A model generated the notes under the pieces. That model was not told the DNA's origin, did no database searches, and worked only from the letters and a program-made list of their open reading frames with translations. This document shows positions 35,633-45,064 of a stretch of DNA of 64,000 nucleotides, in pieces. This DNA is from Methylopila capsulata. Lineage in GTDB: Bacteria; Pseudomonadota; Alphaproteobacteria; Rhizobiales; Methylopilaceae. The translations under genes were made by a program, and so were the position numbers. Every line of letters begins with the position of its first letter. Position 1 is the stretch's first letter. The stretch covers positions 744,001 to 808,000 of the forward strand of contig NZ_JAFBCY010000001.1 of assembly GCF_016907975.1 (NCBI RefSeq). The letters are read 5' to 3'.

Positions 35633-36529
35633 ATGACCGCACGCACGTTGTCCTCGCGTTCATTCGCCTCCCGCGGCCTCGCCGCAGCCTTCTCGCCGAT
35701 CTCCGACCGCCGCTCCGGCGAGCCGACGCGTCTCAGCGTGGCCGGCAGGGGAGCGACCGTCACCCTGCGCGGCCTGTCCAAGGCCTTCGGCTCCAAGCCA
35801 GTGCTGAAGGGTGTGGATCTGCACATCCCGGCGGGACAGTTCGTGGCCGTCGTCGGCAAGAGCGGTTGCGGCAAGTCCACGCTGCTCCGCACGATCCTCG
35901 GCCTCGAAGCGCCGACCTCCGGCGACGTCCGGGTGGCGGACGCGGCGCCGAACGTGCGGTCGGCGCGCATCATGTTCCAGGAGCCGCGGCTGCTGCCCTG
36001 GGCCCGCGTGCTCGACAACGTCGTCGTCGGCGTGGGCGACCGCTCGGACAAGGCCGCCGCCCGCGCGGCGGCGCAGGCCGCGCTCGCCGAGGTCGGGCTC
36101 GCCGACCGCGCGGGCGAATGGCCCTCCGCGCTCTCCGGCGGCCAGAAGCAGCGCGTGGCGCTCGCCCGCGCGCTCGTCAGCCATCCGCGCCTGCTGGCGC
36201 TGGACGAGCCGCTCGGCGCGCTCGACGCCCTGACCCGGATCGAGATGCAGACGCTGGTCGAGCGCATCTGGCGCGAGCAGGGCTTCACCGCCGTGCTCGT
36301 CACCCATGACGTCTCGGAAGCGCTGGCGCTCGCCGACCGCGTGGTGCTCGTCGAGGACGGCGCCATCGCGCTCGACCTCGCCGTCGACCTGCCCCGCCCT
36401 CGCCGCCGCGGCTCGCCCGAGCTCGCGCGGCTCGAGGGGATCATCCTCGATCAGCTGTTCAACGCCGGCGCCCGCCCAGGCGACGCCGAGGACGCGCCGG
36501 AGCGCGCGCGCCAGGAGGTCTACGCATGA
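35633..36529 (+). CDS. ssuB: Sulfonate ABC transporter ATP-binding protein
   Basis: A 298-residue ATPase that powers SsuC. Walker A GKSGCGKS is at 75-82, the signature LSGGQ at 167-171 and Walker B LLALDEP at 187-193, with the switch His in VLVTHDVSE. The roughly 40-residue N-terminal extension before the ABC domain is longer than usual and rich in Ser/Arg; an internal start is possible. Its stop overlaps the next ATG by four bases. Confidence 0.94.
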   Translation: MTARTLSSRSFASRGLAAAFSPISDRRSGEPTRLSVAGRGATVTLRGLSKAFGSKPVLKGVDLHIPAGQFVAVVGKSGCGKSTLLRTILGLEAPTSGDVRVADAAPNVRSARIMFQEPRLLPWARVLDNVVVGVGDRSDKAAARAAAQAALAEVGLADRAGEWPSALSGGQKQRVALARALVSHPRLLALDEPLGALDALTRIEMQTLVERIWREQGFTAVLVTHDVSEALALADRVVLVEDGAIALDLAVDLPRPRRRGSPELARLEGIILDQLFNAGARPGDAEDAPERARQEVYA

Positions 36530-37077
36530 CCCGCAAGTCCATCGTCGCGATCACCGGCAGCCTGTCGCAGCCGTCCCGCACCCGCCGGCTCGTGGAAGAC
36601 GTCGCGGGCCGCATCCAGTCCAGGTCCGGCGGCGCCGTCACGCTGATCGACGTGGCCGAGATCGGCCCCGACCTCGGCCAGGCCTTCAGCCGCGCCGCGG
36701 CCTCGCCGGCGCTCGAAGCCGCTCTCAAGGCGATCGAAAGCGCCGACCTGATCGTCGCCGGTTCGCCTGTCTACAAAGGCTCCTACACCGGCTTCTTCAA
36801 GCACCTGATCGACCTCGTCGACTACAAGGCGCTGGCCGGCGTGCCTGTCGCCCTGCTCGCGACCGGCGGCTCCGACCGCCACGCGCTCTCGGTCGAGCAC
36901 CAGCTCCGGCCGCTGTTCGGCTCGTTCGACGCCCACACCCTGCCGACCGCCGTTTTCGTCGTCGACCGCGACATCGTCGATGGCCGGGTCGTCAACGAGG
37001 GCGTCGCCCGCCGCGTCGACAACCTGGTCGCGGAGGCCGCGGGCGCCCTCGCCCGCCCGGCCGCGATCGCCGCCTGA
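36526..37077 (+). CDS. ssuE: NAD(P)H-dependent FMN reductase of the sulfonate system
   Basis: A 183-residue flavodoxin-fold reductase of the SsuE/MsuE type, providing FMNH2 to the SsuD monooxygenase. The flavin loop [18 protein letters not shown] is at the N-terminus, and the second loop [20 protein letters not shown] carries the family pattern. [20 protein letters not shown] completes the FMN site. It overlaps ssuB by four bases (ATGA), so it is translated with the transporter. The exact branch (SsuE or MsuE) is not certain. Confidence 0.92.
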   Translation: MTRKSIVAITGSLSQPSRTRRLVEDVAGRIQSRSGGAVTLIDVAEIGPDLGQAFSRAAASPALEAALKAIESADLIVAGSPVYKGSYTGFFKHLIDLVDYKALAGVPVALLATGGSDRHALSVEHQLRPLFGSFDAHTLPTAVFVVDRDIVDGRVVNEGVARRVDNLVAEAAGALARPAAIAA

Positions 37078-37121
37078 TCCCCGCACGCCCGTCCCGGTCT
37101 CTCGCCTCAGGAACCCTCGAA

Positions 37122-38090
37122 ATGTCCTCCTTCGGTCTTCGCGCGGGCAGAACGCTCGCCGCCGCTCTCCTCCTGGCCTCGCTCGGCGCAGCCAGCTCCG
37201 CCGACGCCGCCGAGCGCACGTTTCGCATCGGGTTCCAGAAGTACGGCACCCTCATCCTGCTCAAGGGCAAGGGATCGCTCGAAGAGAAGCTCAAGCCGCT
37301 CGGCGTGACGGTGAAGTGGGCCGAGTTCCAGTTCGGCCCGCCGCTGCTCGAGGCGGTGAACGCCGGCGCGATCGACTTCGGCACCACCGGCGAAGCGCCG
37401 CCGATCTTCGCCCAGGCCGCCAGCGCCAAGCTCGCCTATGTGGCGAACGATCCGCCCTCGCCGAAGGCCGAGGCGATCCTCGTGCCGAAGGGCAGCCCGA
37501 TCCAGTCTCTGGCTGAGCTGAAGGGCAAGAACATCGCCGTCGCCAAGGGCTCGAACAGCCACTACCTGCTGGTGAAGGCGCTGGAGAAGGGCGGCGTGTC
37601 CTACGCCGACGTGAAGCTCTCGTTCCTGACGCCGGCTGACGCGCGCTCGGCGTTCGAGAGCGGCAAGGTCGACGCCTGGTCGGTGTGGGATCCGTTCTTC
37701 GCGGCGGCCGAGGCCGCTGGCGCTCGGGTGCTGACGACCGGCGACGGCATCGTCGAGAACCACCAGTTCTTCCTGACCTCGCGCGACTACGCCAAGGACA
37801 ACGAGGACGTGCTGCGCGTCGTGATCAGCGAGCTGCGCGCGGTCGAGGACTGGGTCGCCAAGGACCCGAAGGCCGCCGCGGCCGAGCTCTCGCCGCTCGT
37901 CGGCATCCCGGCGCCTCTGCTCGCCACCGCGATCGCGCGGCTGGGACTTGGCGTCGGGCCGCTGTCGCCCGAAGTCGTGGCCGCCCAGCAGCGCATCGCC
38001 GACACGTTCCTCGAGCTCAAGCTCCTGCCGAAGCCGATCGTCGTCGAGGACGCCGTCCTGAAGCTCAAGACCGCGGAGGCCGCGCAGTGA
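37122..38090 (+). CDS. ssuA: Sulfonate ABC transporter substrate-binding protein (second copy)
   Basis: A 322-residue periplasmic binding protein, a second SsuA-type receptor in the same operon. It has a classical Sec signal ([20 protein letters not shown]) rather than the twin-arginine type of the first copy. Core motifs parallel the first copy: [34 protein letters not shown] and [19 protein letters not shown]. Two receptors sharing one SsuBC pair would widen the sulfonates taken up. Its stop overlaps the ssuD GTG start by four bases. Confidence 0.92.
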   Translation: MSSFGLRAGRTLAAALLLASLGAASSADAAERTFRIGFQKYGTLILLKGKGSLEEKLKPLGVTVKWAEFQFGPPLLEAVNAGAIDFGTTGEAPPIFAQAASAKLAYVANDPPSPKAEAILVPKGSPIQSLAELKGKNIAVAKGSNSHYLLVKALEKGGVSYADVKLSFLTPADARSAFESGKVDAWSVWDPFFAAAEAAGARVLTTGDGIVENHQFFLTSRDYAKDNEDVLRVVISELRAVEDWVAKDPKAAAAELSPLVGIPAPLLATAIARLGLGVGPLSPEVVAAQQRIADTFLELKLLPKPIVVEDAVLKLKTAEAAQ

Positions 38091-39259
38091 CCGGACACGC
38101 CGCAGACACCGCAAACGTCCTCTGGTTCCTGCCGACCCACGGCGACGGACGTTACCTCGGCACGTCGAAGGGCGGCCGCCACGTCGACCTCGGCTATCTG
38201 CGCCAGGTGGCGCAGGCGGCCGACCAGCTCGGCTACTACGGCGTGCTGCTGCCGACCGGCCGCTCCTGCGAGGATTCGTGGGTGGTCGCTTCGGCGCTCG
38301 CGCCGCTGACCGAAAAGCTGCGCTTCCTCGTCGCCGTGCGGCCCGGCCTGCAGTCGCCGACGCTCGCGGCCCGCATGACGGCGACGCTCGACCGGATCTC
38401 GGACGGCCGGCTGCTGATCAACGTCGTGACCGGCGGCGATCCGGCGGAGAACGCCGGCGACGGCATCTTCCTGAACCATGACGAGCGCTACGCGGTGACC
38501 CGCGAGTTCCTCGACGTCTACCGCCGGCTGCTCGCCGGCGAGACTGTGCATTACAAGGGCGAGCACATCCAGATCGAGGACGGGCGGCTGCTGTTCCCCT
38601 CCCATCAGGCAGGCGGTCCCCCGCTCTATTTCGGCGGCTCGTCGGCGGCGGCGAACGAGGTCGCGGCCAACACCATCGACAAGTACCTCACCTGGGGCGA
38701 GCCCCCGGCGAACGTCGCCGAGAAAATCGCCGGCGTGCGCGCGCTGGCGGAGGCCGCCGGCCGCAAGGTCACCTATGGCATCCGCCTGCACGTGATCGTG
38801 CGGGAGACCAACGAGGAGGCCTGGGCGGCCGCCGACAAGCTGATCAGCCACCTCGACGAAGAGACCATTGCGGCGGCGCAGAAGGTCTACGCGCGCATGG
38901 ACTCGGTCGGGCAGCAGCGCATGGCGGCGCTCCACGGCGGCCGCCGCGACAAGCTGGAGGTCAGCCCCAACCTGTGGGCGGGCGTCGGCCTCGTCCGCGG
39001 CGGCGCGGGCACCGCGCTGGTGGGCGATCCGGAGACGGTCGCGGCGCGCATGAAGGAGTACATGGCGCTCGGCATCGACACGTTCATCCTCTCGGGCTAT
39101 CCGCACCTCGAGGAGTCCTACCGCTTCGCCGAGCTCGTGCTGCCGCTGCTCCCGACCGCGACCAAGGGGCGCGAGGCGGCGACCACGGTCAACATGGGGC
39201 CGTTCGGCGAAACCATCGCGAACGACTCCCGCCCCCGGTTGCGCGTCTCGCAGTCCTGA
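38087..39259 (+). CDS. ssuD: FMNH2-dependent alkanesulfonate monooxygenase
   Basis: A 390-residue luciferase-like TIM-barrel monooxygenase that converts alkanesulfonates to aldehydes and sulfite using FMNH2 and oxygen. Family blocks include [17 protein letters not shown] near the start, [16 protein letters not shown] with the conserved Cys, and [19 protein letters not shown]. The insertion-loop region [20 protein letters not shown] and [16 protein letters not shown] complete it. The GTG start at 38087 is fixed by a four-base GTGA overlap with the second ssuA. Length is close to the usual 380. Confidence 0.95.
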   Translation: MTGHAADTANVLWFLPTHGDGRYLGTSKGGRHVDLGYLRQVAQAADQLGYYGVLLPTGRSCEDSWVVASALAPLTEKLRFLVAVRPGLQSPTLAARMTATLDRISDGRLLINVVTGGDPAENAGDGIFLNHDERYAVTREFLDVYRRLLAGETVHYKGEHIQIEDGRLLFPSHQAGGPPLYFGGSSAAANEVAANTIDKYLTWGEPPANVAEKIAGVRALAEAAGRKVTYGIRLHVIVRETNEEAWAAADKLISHLDEETIAAAQKVYARMDSVGQQRMAALHGGRRDKLEVSPNLWAGVGLVRGGAGTALVGDPETVAARMKEYMALGIDTFILSGYPHLEESYRFAELVLPLLPTATKGREAATTVNMGPFGETIANDSRPRLRVSQS

Positions 39260-39270
39260 GGACCTCGAAG

Positions 39271-40686
39271 ATGAGCCGTCCCGATTCCGGCGTCCCCTCG
39301 GTCGTCATCCTCGGCGGCGGCTTTTCCGGCGCGGTCGTCGCGCATCAGCTCGCCCGCCGCGCGCCGGGCGAGCTGCGCATCTCGGTGGTCGAGCCGCGCG
39401 AGCGGCTGGGCTCCGGCCTCGCCTACTCCACGGCCGAGCCCGCGCACCGCATCAACGTGCCCTCCTCCCGGATGACCTTCGTGCCCTCCGACCCCTGCCA
39501 TTTCGACCGCTGGCTGCGCCGGGACGGCGTGCTGGACGAGGACGTCGCGGCGGAGCTTGCGGATGGCCGCGCGTTTCCGGCCCGCGCCGTGTTCGGCCGC
39601 TACGTGTCAGAGACGATCGAGCCCTACCTGCTCTCCGGCGCGATCGAGCATGTCGTCGCGCGGGCCAAAGGCCTCGCCCGCGACGGCGACCGCTGGCGCG
39701 TGACGCTCGACGACGGCGGCGCGCTCACGGCCGACGCCGTGGTGCTCGCGACCACCCACCCCCGCCCCGACGCGCCGCCGGCGCTTGCGCCTCTCGTCGG
39801 CGACCCGCGCCTGATCGTCGACGCCCAGCGCGGCGACGCGCTGAACGAGGTCGACCTCGACGCACGCGTGCTGATCGTCGGCACGGGGCTCACCATGGCC
39901 GACATCGTCGCCGCGCTGGACCGGCGCGGCCACCGCGGCCCGATCGTCGCGACCTCCCGGCGCGGCCTTCTCTCGCGCGGCCATCCCCACGGCCCCGCCG
40001 GCGAGTTCGGCGCCTTCACGGACCCACCTGAGCGCCGGGCCTCCACGCTCGTCCGCCGCATCCGTCGAGCCGTCGACGCCGCCTCAGCCGAAGACCGGCC
40101 GTGGCAGCACGTGCTCGACGCCGTGCGCAACCAGGCGCCCGCGATCTGGGCCAACCTGCCGCTGGGCGAACGTCGACGGATCGTGCGCCGCCTGCGCCCG
40201 TTCTGGGACGTCCACCGCTTCCGCGTCGCGCCGCAGGTCGAGGCCGCCGTGGCGCGGCGGCAGGCCGAGGGCTCGCTCGTCGTGATCCGCGGCGGGACTC
40301 TCGCGGCCGAGGCCGGAGAGAGCGGTATCGTCGTCACGCTCCGGCCCGCCGGGGGCGCGGCGGAGCGCAGGGCGTTCGACGTCGTGGCGCTCGCCACCGG
40401 ACCGGCGCACCGTTCGCTGGTCGAGACCGATCCGCTGGTCTCGGCGCTCGCCGACGCAGGGCTCGTCGCGCCCGACGAGGTCGGTCTCGGGCTCTGGACC
40501 GACGACCGCAGCCGGGCGCTCGGTCCCGACGGCGTCGCCACGCCGGGTCTGCTGATCGCCGGCCCCCTCGCCCGCGGGACCTTCGGCGAACTGATGGGCC
40601 TGCCCGAAGTGGCGCGCCACGGCGAGGCTGTCGCGAAGGAAGCGCTCGTCGCGCTGCTCTGGGAGGACAAGCGCGAGGTCGCCTGA
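39271..40686 (+). CDS. FAD/NAD(P)-binding protein at the end of the sulfonate operon
   Basis: A 471-residue flavoprotein of the FAD-NAD(P)-binding (HpnW/NAD_binding_9-like) group. An N-terminal dinucleotide fold VVILGGGFSGAVVAHQLAR is followed by SGLAYSTAEPAHRINVPSSR. A second nucleotide motif VLIVGTGLTMADIVAALDRR is in the middle, and RGTFGELMGLPEVARHGEAV is near the end. There is no signal peptide or membrane helix. It begins 11 bases after ssuD, so it is co-transcribed. Its role is not established; it might process the aldehyde, thiol or flavin side of sulfonate breakdown. Confidence 0.82.
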   Translation: MSRPDSGVPSVVILGGGFSGAVVAHQLARRAPGELRISVVEPRERLGSGLAYSTAEPAHRINVPSSRMTFVPSDPCHFDRWLRRDGVLDEDVAAELADGRAFPARAVFGRYVSETIEPYLLSGAIEHVVARAKGLARDGDRWRVTLDDGGALTADAVVLATTHPRPDAPPALAPLVGDPRLIVDAQRGDALNEVDLDARVLIVGTGLTMADIVAALDRRGHRGPIVATSRRGLLSRGHPHGPAGEFGAFTDPPERRASTLVRRIRRAVDAASAEDRPWQHVLDAVRNQAPAIWANLPLGERRRIVRRLRPFWDVHRFRVAPQVEAAVARRQAEGSLVVIRGGTLAAEAGESGIVVTLRPAGGAAERRAFDVVALATGPAHRSLVETDPLVSALADAGLVAPDEVGLGLWTDDRSRALGPDGVATPGLLIAGPLARGTFGELMGLPEVARHGEAVAKEALVALLWEDKREVA

Positions 40687-40708
40687 GGCCGCCGCGCTTT
40701 CGCCTTGC

Positions 40709-40749
40709 CGTCACGCAAGAGTGACGCTCCGGGCCGATTGCCCGGAGCG
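40709..40749. terminator. Two adjacent hairpins after the sulfonate operon
   Basis: CGTCAC-GCAAGA-GTGACG (40709-40726) is followed at once by a perfect ten-base stem CGCTCCGGGC/GCCCGGAGCG with loop CGATT (40725-40749). The second could end transcription of the operon, but no T-run follows, so termination is only inferred. Confidence 0.4.
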
Positions 40750-40864
40750 GGCGGCTGGCCTAAGCCCATGGTCCTTGCGAGGGGTAAGGGCCGAGCCGAC
40801 GGACGGCGCGCGCTCTCCCGCGCCGTTCCGAGCGACCGCTCAGCACCGCGGAGACGTCGAAGAG

Positions 40865-41839
40865 ATGACGATCTTGACCCGACGCACCATTCTCGCAGGC
40901 GCCGCGGCTGCGGCCGGGACCATCGGCTCCTCCGGCGGCGCCGCTCACGCCGCCGCCCCCGCAGCCGGCCGCCAGGCGCCCGGCGTCTACCGCTACCGCG
41001 TCGGGGATTTCGAGATCACCGCCCTGACCGACGGCGTCGCCCGGCGCCCGCTCGACGAGAACTTCGTTAAGAACGCCCCGATCGAGGACGTCCGCGCGGC
41101 GCTGCACGACGCCTTCCTGAACACCGAGCGGGTGCCGATCAGCTTCACCTCGGTCGTGGTCAACACCGGGAGCAAGCTGATCCTGATCGACGCCGGCACG
41201 GGGGGCCAGCTGGCCCCCACCGCCGGCCAGCTGCAGGAGAACATGGCGGCGGCGGGCATCGATCCCAAGGCGATCGACACGGTGGTGATCTCGCACTTCC
41301 ACGCCGACCACATCTCCGGGCTGCAGCTGAAGGACGGCGCGCCCGCGTTCCCCAACGCCGAGATCGTGGCGCCGGAGGCGGAATGGGCGTTCTGGATGGA
41401 CGACGGCCGGATGAGCCAGGCGCCGGACGCAATGAAAGCCACCTTCAAGCTGGTCCGGAAGATCTTCGAGCCGATCGCCAAGGACGTCCGCCGCTTCCAG
41501 CCCGACGACGAGCCCGCCCACGGCCTGACGGCGATCCCGGCGCCCGGCCACACGCCCGGCCACACCGCGTTCCGCGTCTCCTCGGGGTCCGAGCAGCTCA
41601 TCATCTGGTCCGACACGACCAACCACCCCGCGCTCTTCGTCCGCAATCCCGGCTGGCACGCGGTGTTCGACATGGACCCGCGGCAGGCCGAGGCGACGCG
41701 GCGGCGCATGCTCGACATGGCGACCACGGACCGCCTGTTGGTGGCCGGCTATCACTTCCCCTTCCCCGCCGTCGGCCACATCGCCCGCCGGGACAAGGAG
41801 TTCATGTTCGTGCCGACGATGTGGAACCCCGCGATCTGA
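40865..41839 (+). CDS. Tat-exported metallo-beta-lactamase-fold hydrolase
   Basis: A 324-residue MBL-fold protein with a twin-arginine signal ([17 protein letters not shown]), so probably folded with metal before export. The metal-binding motif HFHADH is at 144-149. Further ligands are the [11 protein letters not shown] histidine, the Asp in IIWSDTTNH and the His in VAGYHFPFP. Relatives include quorum-quenching lactonases and other exported hydrolases; the substrate is not known. It starts about 180 bases after the sulfonate operon, with its own upstream region. Confidence 0.88.
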   Translation: MTILTRRTILAGAAAAAGTIGSSGGAAHAAAPAAGRQAPGVYRYRVGDFEITALTDGVARRPLDENFVKNAPIEDVRAALHDAFLNTERVPISFTSVVVNTGSKLILIDAGTGGQLAPTAGQLQENMAAAGIDPKAIDTVVISHFHADHISGLQLKDGAPAFPNAEIVAPEAEWAFWMDDGRMSQAPDAMKATFKLVRKIFEPIAKDVRRFQPDDEPAHGLTAIPAPGHTPGHTAFRVSSGSEQLIIWSDTTNHPALFVRNPGWHAVFDMDPRQAEATRRRMLDMATTDRLLVAGYHFPFPAVGHIARRDKEFMFVPTMWNPAI

Positions 41840-41946
41840 CCCGAACCGCCGTTCGGTCGCGCCCCCATGGACGCCCGCGGCCCAGCCCGTGTACATCTCG
41901 ACGGCCCGCGCAGATGGCGCGCGGGCGGTCGCCCCGACGACGCGGC

Positions 41947-42723
41947 ATGAACGGACGCACCTTGGACCGGATAGCCTTCGTCGCGAGCGGCGCGGACGAT
42001 GCGCGCGAAGCCCGCGCAAAGCTGAGCGAGCGCTACGGCGGCGTCCCGCTCGACCAGGCCGACGTGGTCGTCGCGCTCGGCGGCGACGGCATGATGCTGC
42101 TCACGCTGCACGACGTCATGGGCCGCGTGGTGCCGATCTACGGCATGAACCGCGGCTCGGTCGGCTTCCTGATGAACGACTACCGCGAGGACGACCTGCC
42201 CGAGCGCATCGCGGCGGCCGAGCGCACCGTCATCCATCCGCTGACGATGCGCGCGAAAGACACCGCGGGCGGCGTCCACGTCTCCAAGGCCATCAACGAG
42301 GTCGCGCTCTGGCGGCAGACCTATCAGGCGGCGAAGTTCCGGATCGACGTCGACGGCAAGACGCGGTTGTCCGAGCTGATCTGCGACGGCGTGCTGGTCG
42401 CAACGCCAGCGGGCTCCACCGCCTACAACCTCTCGGCCCATGGCCCCCTGTTGCCGCTCGCGAGCCCGCTGCTGGCGCTCACCCCGATCTCGCCGTTCCG
42501 CCCGCGCCGGTGGCGCGGCGCGCTGCTGCCGGACCGGGCGGCCGTCGCGATCGACGTGCTCGAGCCAGAGAAGCGTCCGGTGGCGGCGGTCGCCGACAAC
42601 ACCGAGTTCCGCGACGTGCGCCGGGTCGAGATCGCGCTCGATCGCAAGACCAGCCTGGTGATGCTCCACGACCCCGGCCACGGGCTGGAGGAACGCATCC
42701 TCGCGGAGCAGTTCGGTTGGTGA
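41947..42723 (+). CDS. nadK: NAD kinase
   Basis: A 258-residue cytoplasmic NAD kinase making NADP+ from NAD+ and ATP. The family signature GGDG is at residues 45-48 ([16 protein letters not shown]), followed by [22 protein letters not shown] and the NAD-binding [19 protein letters not shown]. Length is that of alphaproteobacterial NadK. Longer upstream readings overlap the MBL gene in another frame and are rejected. The 107-base gap before it has no clear feature. Confidence 0.95.
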   Translation: MNGRTLDRIAFVASGADDAREARAKLSERYGGVPLDQADVVVALGGDGMMLLTLHDVMGRVVPIYGMNRGSVGFLMNDYREDDLPERIAAAERTVIHPLTMRAKDTAGGVHVSKAINEVALWRQTYQAAKFRIDVDGKTRLSELICDGVLVATPAGSTAYNLSAHGPLLPLASPLLALTPISPFRPRRWRGALLPDRAAVAIDVLEPEKRPVAAVADNTEFRDVRRVEIALDRKTSLVMLHDPGHGLEERILAEQFGW

Positions 42724-42786
42724 CGCCGCGTTAAGGGCGTCGGCCTTACGCTCGCAGGCGTTTCCGAACCCCGAGCGTCCCGCGCG

Positions 42787-43332
42787 ATGATCCGCGTCGA
42801 TTTCACGAAGCTGCGCATCCTGGTGGTGGACGACAACGCGCACATGCGCCGCATCGTCCGCACCCTGCTGCACGGCTTCGGCGCGCGCGAGGTCTACGAG
42901 GCCGAGGACGGCGCCTCGGGCCTCGAAATGTTCACGACCCACCTGCCGGACATCATCATCGTCGACTGGGCGATGCCGATCTTCGACGGCGTCGAGCTGA
43001 CTCACATGATCCGCAAGCCGGACAGCGCGACCAACCCCTACGTGCCGATCATCATGCTGACCGGCCATTCCGAGAAGAGCCGCGTGCTCCGGGCCCGCGA
43101 CGCCGGCGTCACCGAATTTCTCTGCAAGCCGATCTCGGCCAAGGCGCTGCACCAGCGCCTGCTCAACTGCGTGCTCAACCCGCGACCGTTCATCAAGACG
43201 CGCGACTACTTCGGCCCGGACCGACGCCGCAGCATGTCCACGAACTACAACGGCCCCGAACGACGGACGAACAACGACCACGTCGTGGAGGATTCCGCTC
43301 CTAATCGCCTGCGCGAAAGCGTGGTGTCATGA
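42787..43332 (+). CDS. CheY-like response regulator with a Arg-rich tail
   Basis: A 181-residue protein: a receiver domain (residues 9-130) and a short tail. The phospho-acceptor Asp60 sits in DIIIVDWAMP, the acidic pair is Asp15-Asp16, and Thr92 and Lys114 (FLCKPIS) complete the site, so it should be phosphorylated. The tail repeats a motif, FGPDRRR (142-148) and NGPERR (155-160), and has no DNA-binding or enzymatic domain. Its stop overlaps the ATG of an HPt-like protein by four bases. No histidine kinase is encoded nearby. Confidence 0.9.
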   Translation: MIRVDFTKLRILVVDDNAHMRRIVRTLLHGFGAREVYEAEDGASGLEMFTTHLPDIIIVDWAMPIFDGVELTHMIRKPDSATNPYVPIIMLTGHSEKSRVLRARDAGVTEFLCKPISAKALHQRLLNCVLNPRPFIKTRDYFGPDRRRSMSTNYNGPERRTNNDHVVEDSAPNRLRESVVS

Positions 43333-43889
43333 AGGTGGCTTCCATGCCCGAAACCTCGCATCTCGATGGCGTCCAGCTCAATCCGGAGGTGGCCGCGGAG
43401 AGCTTCAAGGACCACGTGGTCCTCAGGCCCCCGAACAAGCTGAAGGAGCGCGCCACCCGAAGGGCGCCGATCCGCGACGCCGGCGATTCCGGCGCGATCA
43501 TGCGCGCCGAGATCGCGCTCGAACGCCTCTCGCTGGAGTTCGAGGACTGGATGCGGATTGAGATGGAGACGCTCGAGGAGGCGCGGGCCGCGCTGGCGCT
43601 GGCGCGCGACGAACCGACGATCGCCGCGCTCTTCCGCGCCGCCCACGACCTGCGCGGGCAGTCCTCCACCTTCGGCTATCCGCTTGCGGGCGAGATCGCG
43701 GAAGGGCTCTGCGATCTGGTCGAATATGCGACGCCGGAGACGCTGCCGCGCCAGGCGGTGATCGACCGCCACGTCGAGGCCATCCGGGCGATCGTGCGGG
43801 AGAACGTGCGCGACCGCGATCATCCCGTCGGGGTCGAACTCGCCGCGCGGCTCGCCGCGCTCCGAGCGGACGTCGCCAGGAAGGGCTGA
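43329..43889 (+). CDS. HPt-domain phosphotransfer protein
   Basis: A 186-residue protein with a disordered, charged N-terminus (1-60) and a C-terminal helical bundle. The segment LFRAAHDLRGQSSTFGYPLA matches the HPt consensus AHxLKGxSxxxG, with His106 as the predicted phosphorylation site. It is translationally coupled (ATGA overlap) to the response regulator gene before it. A phosphorelay with a distant kinase is the simplest reading. The family call is from the motif only. Confidence 0.8.
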   Translation: MKVASMPETSHLDGVQLNPEVAAESFKDHVVLRPPNKLKERATRRAPIRDAGDSGAIMRAEIALERLSLEFEDWMRIEMETLEEARAALALARDEPTIAALFRAAHDLRGQSSTFGYPLAGEIAEGLCDLVEYATPETLPRQAVIDRHVEAIRAIVRENVRDRDHPVGVELAARLAALRADVARKG

Positions 43890-43927
43890 GGCGACCGGTT
43901 AAGGCAGGCGGCTCGAGCCGCGCTCCG

Positions 43928-45064
43928 TCAGGCCGCCGCCGCGCTCGGCATGGGCGCGTCGAAGAGGCGCCGCGCTTCGCTGCGCGCCGCCTCCGCCGCA
44001 AACCGCCGCAGCATCGCCCGCAGCGGTTCGATCGTGCGGTCGTACGGCGGGCAGCCGGCGAGCGCCCTCTCGACGATTCGCCGGGACAGCTCCGCGTTCG
44101 CGCCACTGGTGGGTCCGAACTCGCGCGTCGCGGACAGCGCGGCGCGGAACACGGGCAGCGCGGACAGCGGCAAGCCGCTGTCGCGGTACACCGCCTCGAA
44201 GCCGCGGCCCGAAAAGTCTCGGACGAAGCCGGAGACCCGGGCCGGCGACTGGCCGGACAGAGCCGACAGAGCCGCCTCGAACAGCATGACGTCGCCGCCG
44301 AGCAGCGCGCGCAGGGCGAGGCTCGGCGAGAACTCGCCGCGCGCGGCAAGCTGGGCGACGAAGGCGCGGCGGTCCGTCTCGCCTGCCGCGATCGCCAGCG
44401 CGCCGCGGTCGCAGGCGTCGTCCGCCGCGCGGCGGGCGCGGTCCGGAGCCAGCCAGCCGCAGCCGGAGACGAAGCCCTGCAGCGCGGAGGCGACCGCGCG
44501 CATCAGGATCAGCCGCAGCTCCGCGCCCAGGTCGTCGCGCGCGAACAGGGCGTCGCGCACCGCGCCGTTCGCGCCGTGCCGGGTCGCGATCCGGGCCGCG
44601 GAGGAGCGCATGAGCCGCGCGTCGGGATTTGCGATCAGGGCGACGCAGGCTTCGGGCTCGCCCACCTCGGCGATCGCGGCGCAGAGCGGCGCCGACAGCG
44701 GCCGGCGGCGGGCGATCGCCGCCTGCACGCGGCCTCCGCCCTGGGCCACGAGATCAACCAGCTCGACGTCGCTCAGCAGCGGGGAGCGCTCCAGCACCGG
44801 CGTCGCGACGTCGGGCGCGTCGTTCGCCAGCGACAGCAGGATGGCGTGCGGGGCGTCGGGCGAGCCTGCGAACACGTCGGCGAGCGCGGCGCGGACGGCG
44901 AGGCTGCGGTCGTCGAGGGCGTAGACCAGGGCTTGCTCGACGTCGGCGCGAACATGATGTTCGAGATCGCCATGAAGGTAGGAGCGCGCGAGCGCGGCCA
45001 CCGCATCGGCCCGCATCTCGGCCGGCGCGTCCTGCGCCCATTCGACGAACCGCTCGACGATCAT
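43928..45064 (-). CDS. DUF2336 HEAT-like repeat protein
   Basis: A 378-residue, almost wholly alpha-helical protein of the alphaproteobacterial DUF2336 family. Repeated helix pairs with ALARSYLHGDLEHHVRADVE, SLAVRAALADVFAGSPDAPH, ATPVLERSPLLSDVELVDLV and ACVALIANPDARLMRSSAAR resemble HEAT repeats. There is no signal or membrane helix. Function is unknown, though some members occur near chemotaxis, motility or phosphorelay genes. It is translationally coupled (ATGA overlap) to the lytic-transglycosylase-like gene upstream and is convergent with the HPt gene. Confidence 0.88.
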   Translation of the reverse strand: MIVERFVEWAQDAPAEMRADAVAALARSYLHGDLEHHVRADVEQALVYALDDRSLAVRAALADVFAGSPDAPHAILLSLANDAPDVATPVLERSPLLSDVELVDLVAQGGGRVQAAIARRRPLSAPLCAAIAEVGEPEACVALIANPDARLMRSSAARIATRHGANGAVRDALFARDDLGAELRLILMRAVASALQGFVSGCGWLAPDRARRAADDACDRGALAIAAGETDRRAFVAQLAARGEFSPSLALRALLGGDVMLFEAALSALSGQSPARVSGFVRDFSGRGFEAVYRDSGLPLSALPVFRAALSATREFGPTSGANAELSRRIVERALAGCPPYDRTIEPLRAMLRRFAAEAARSEARRLFDAPMPSAAAA

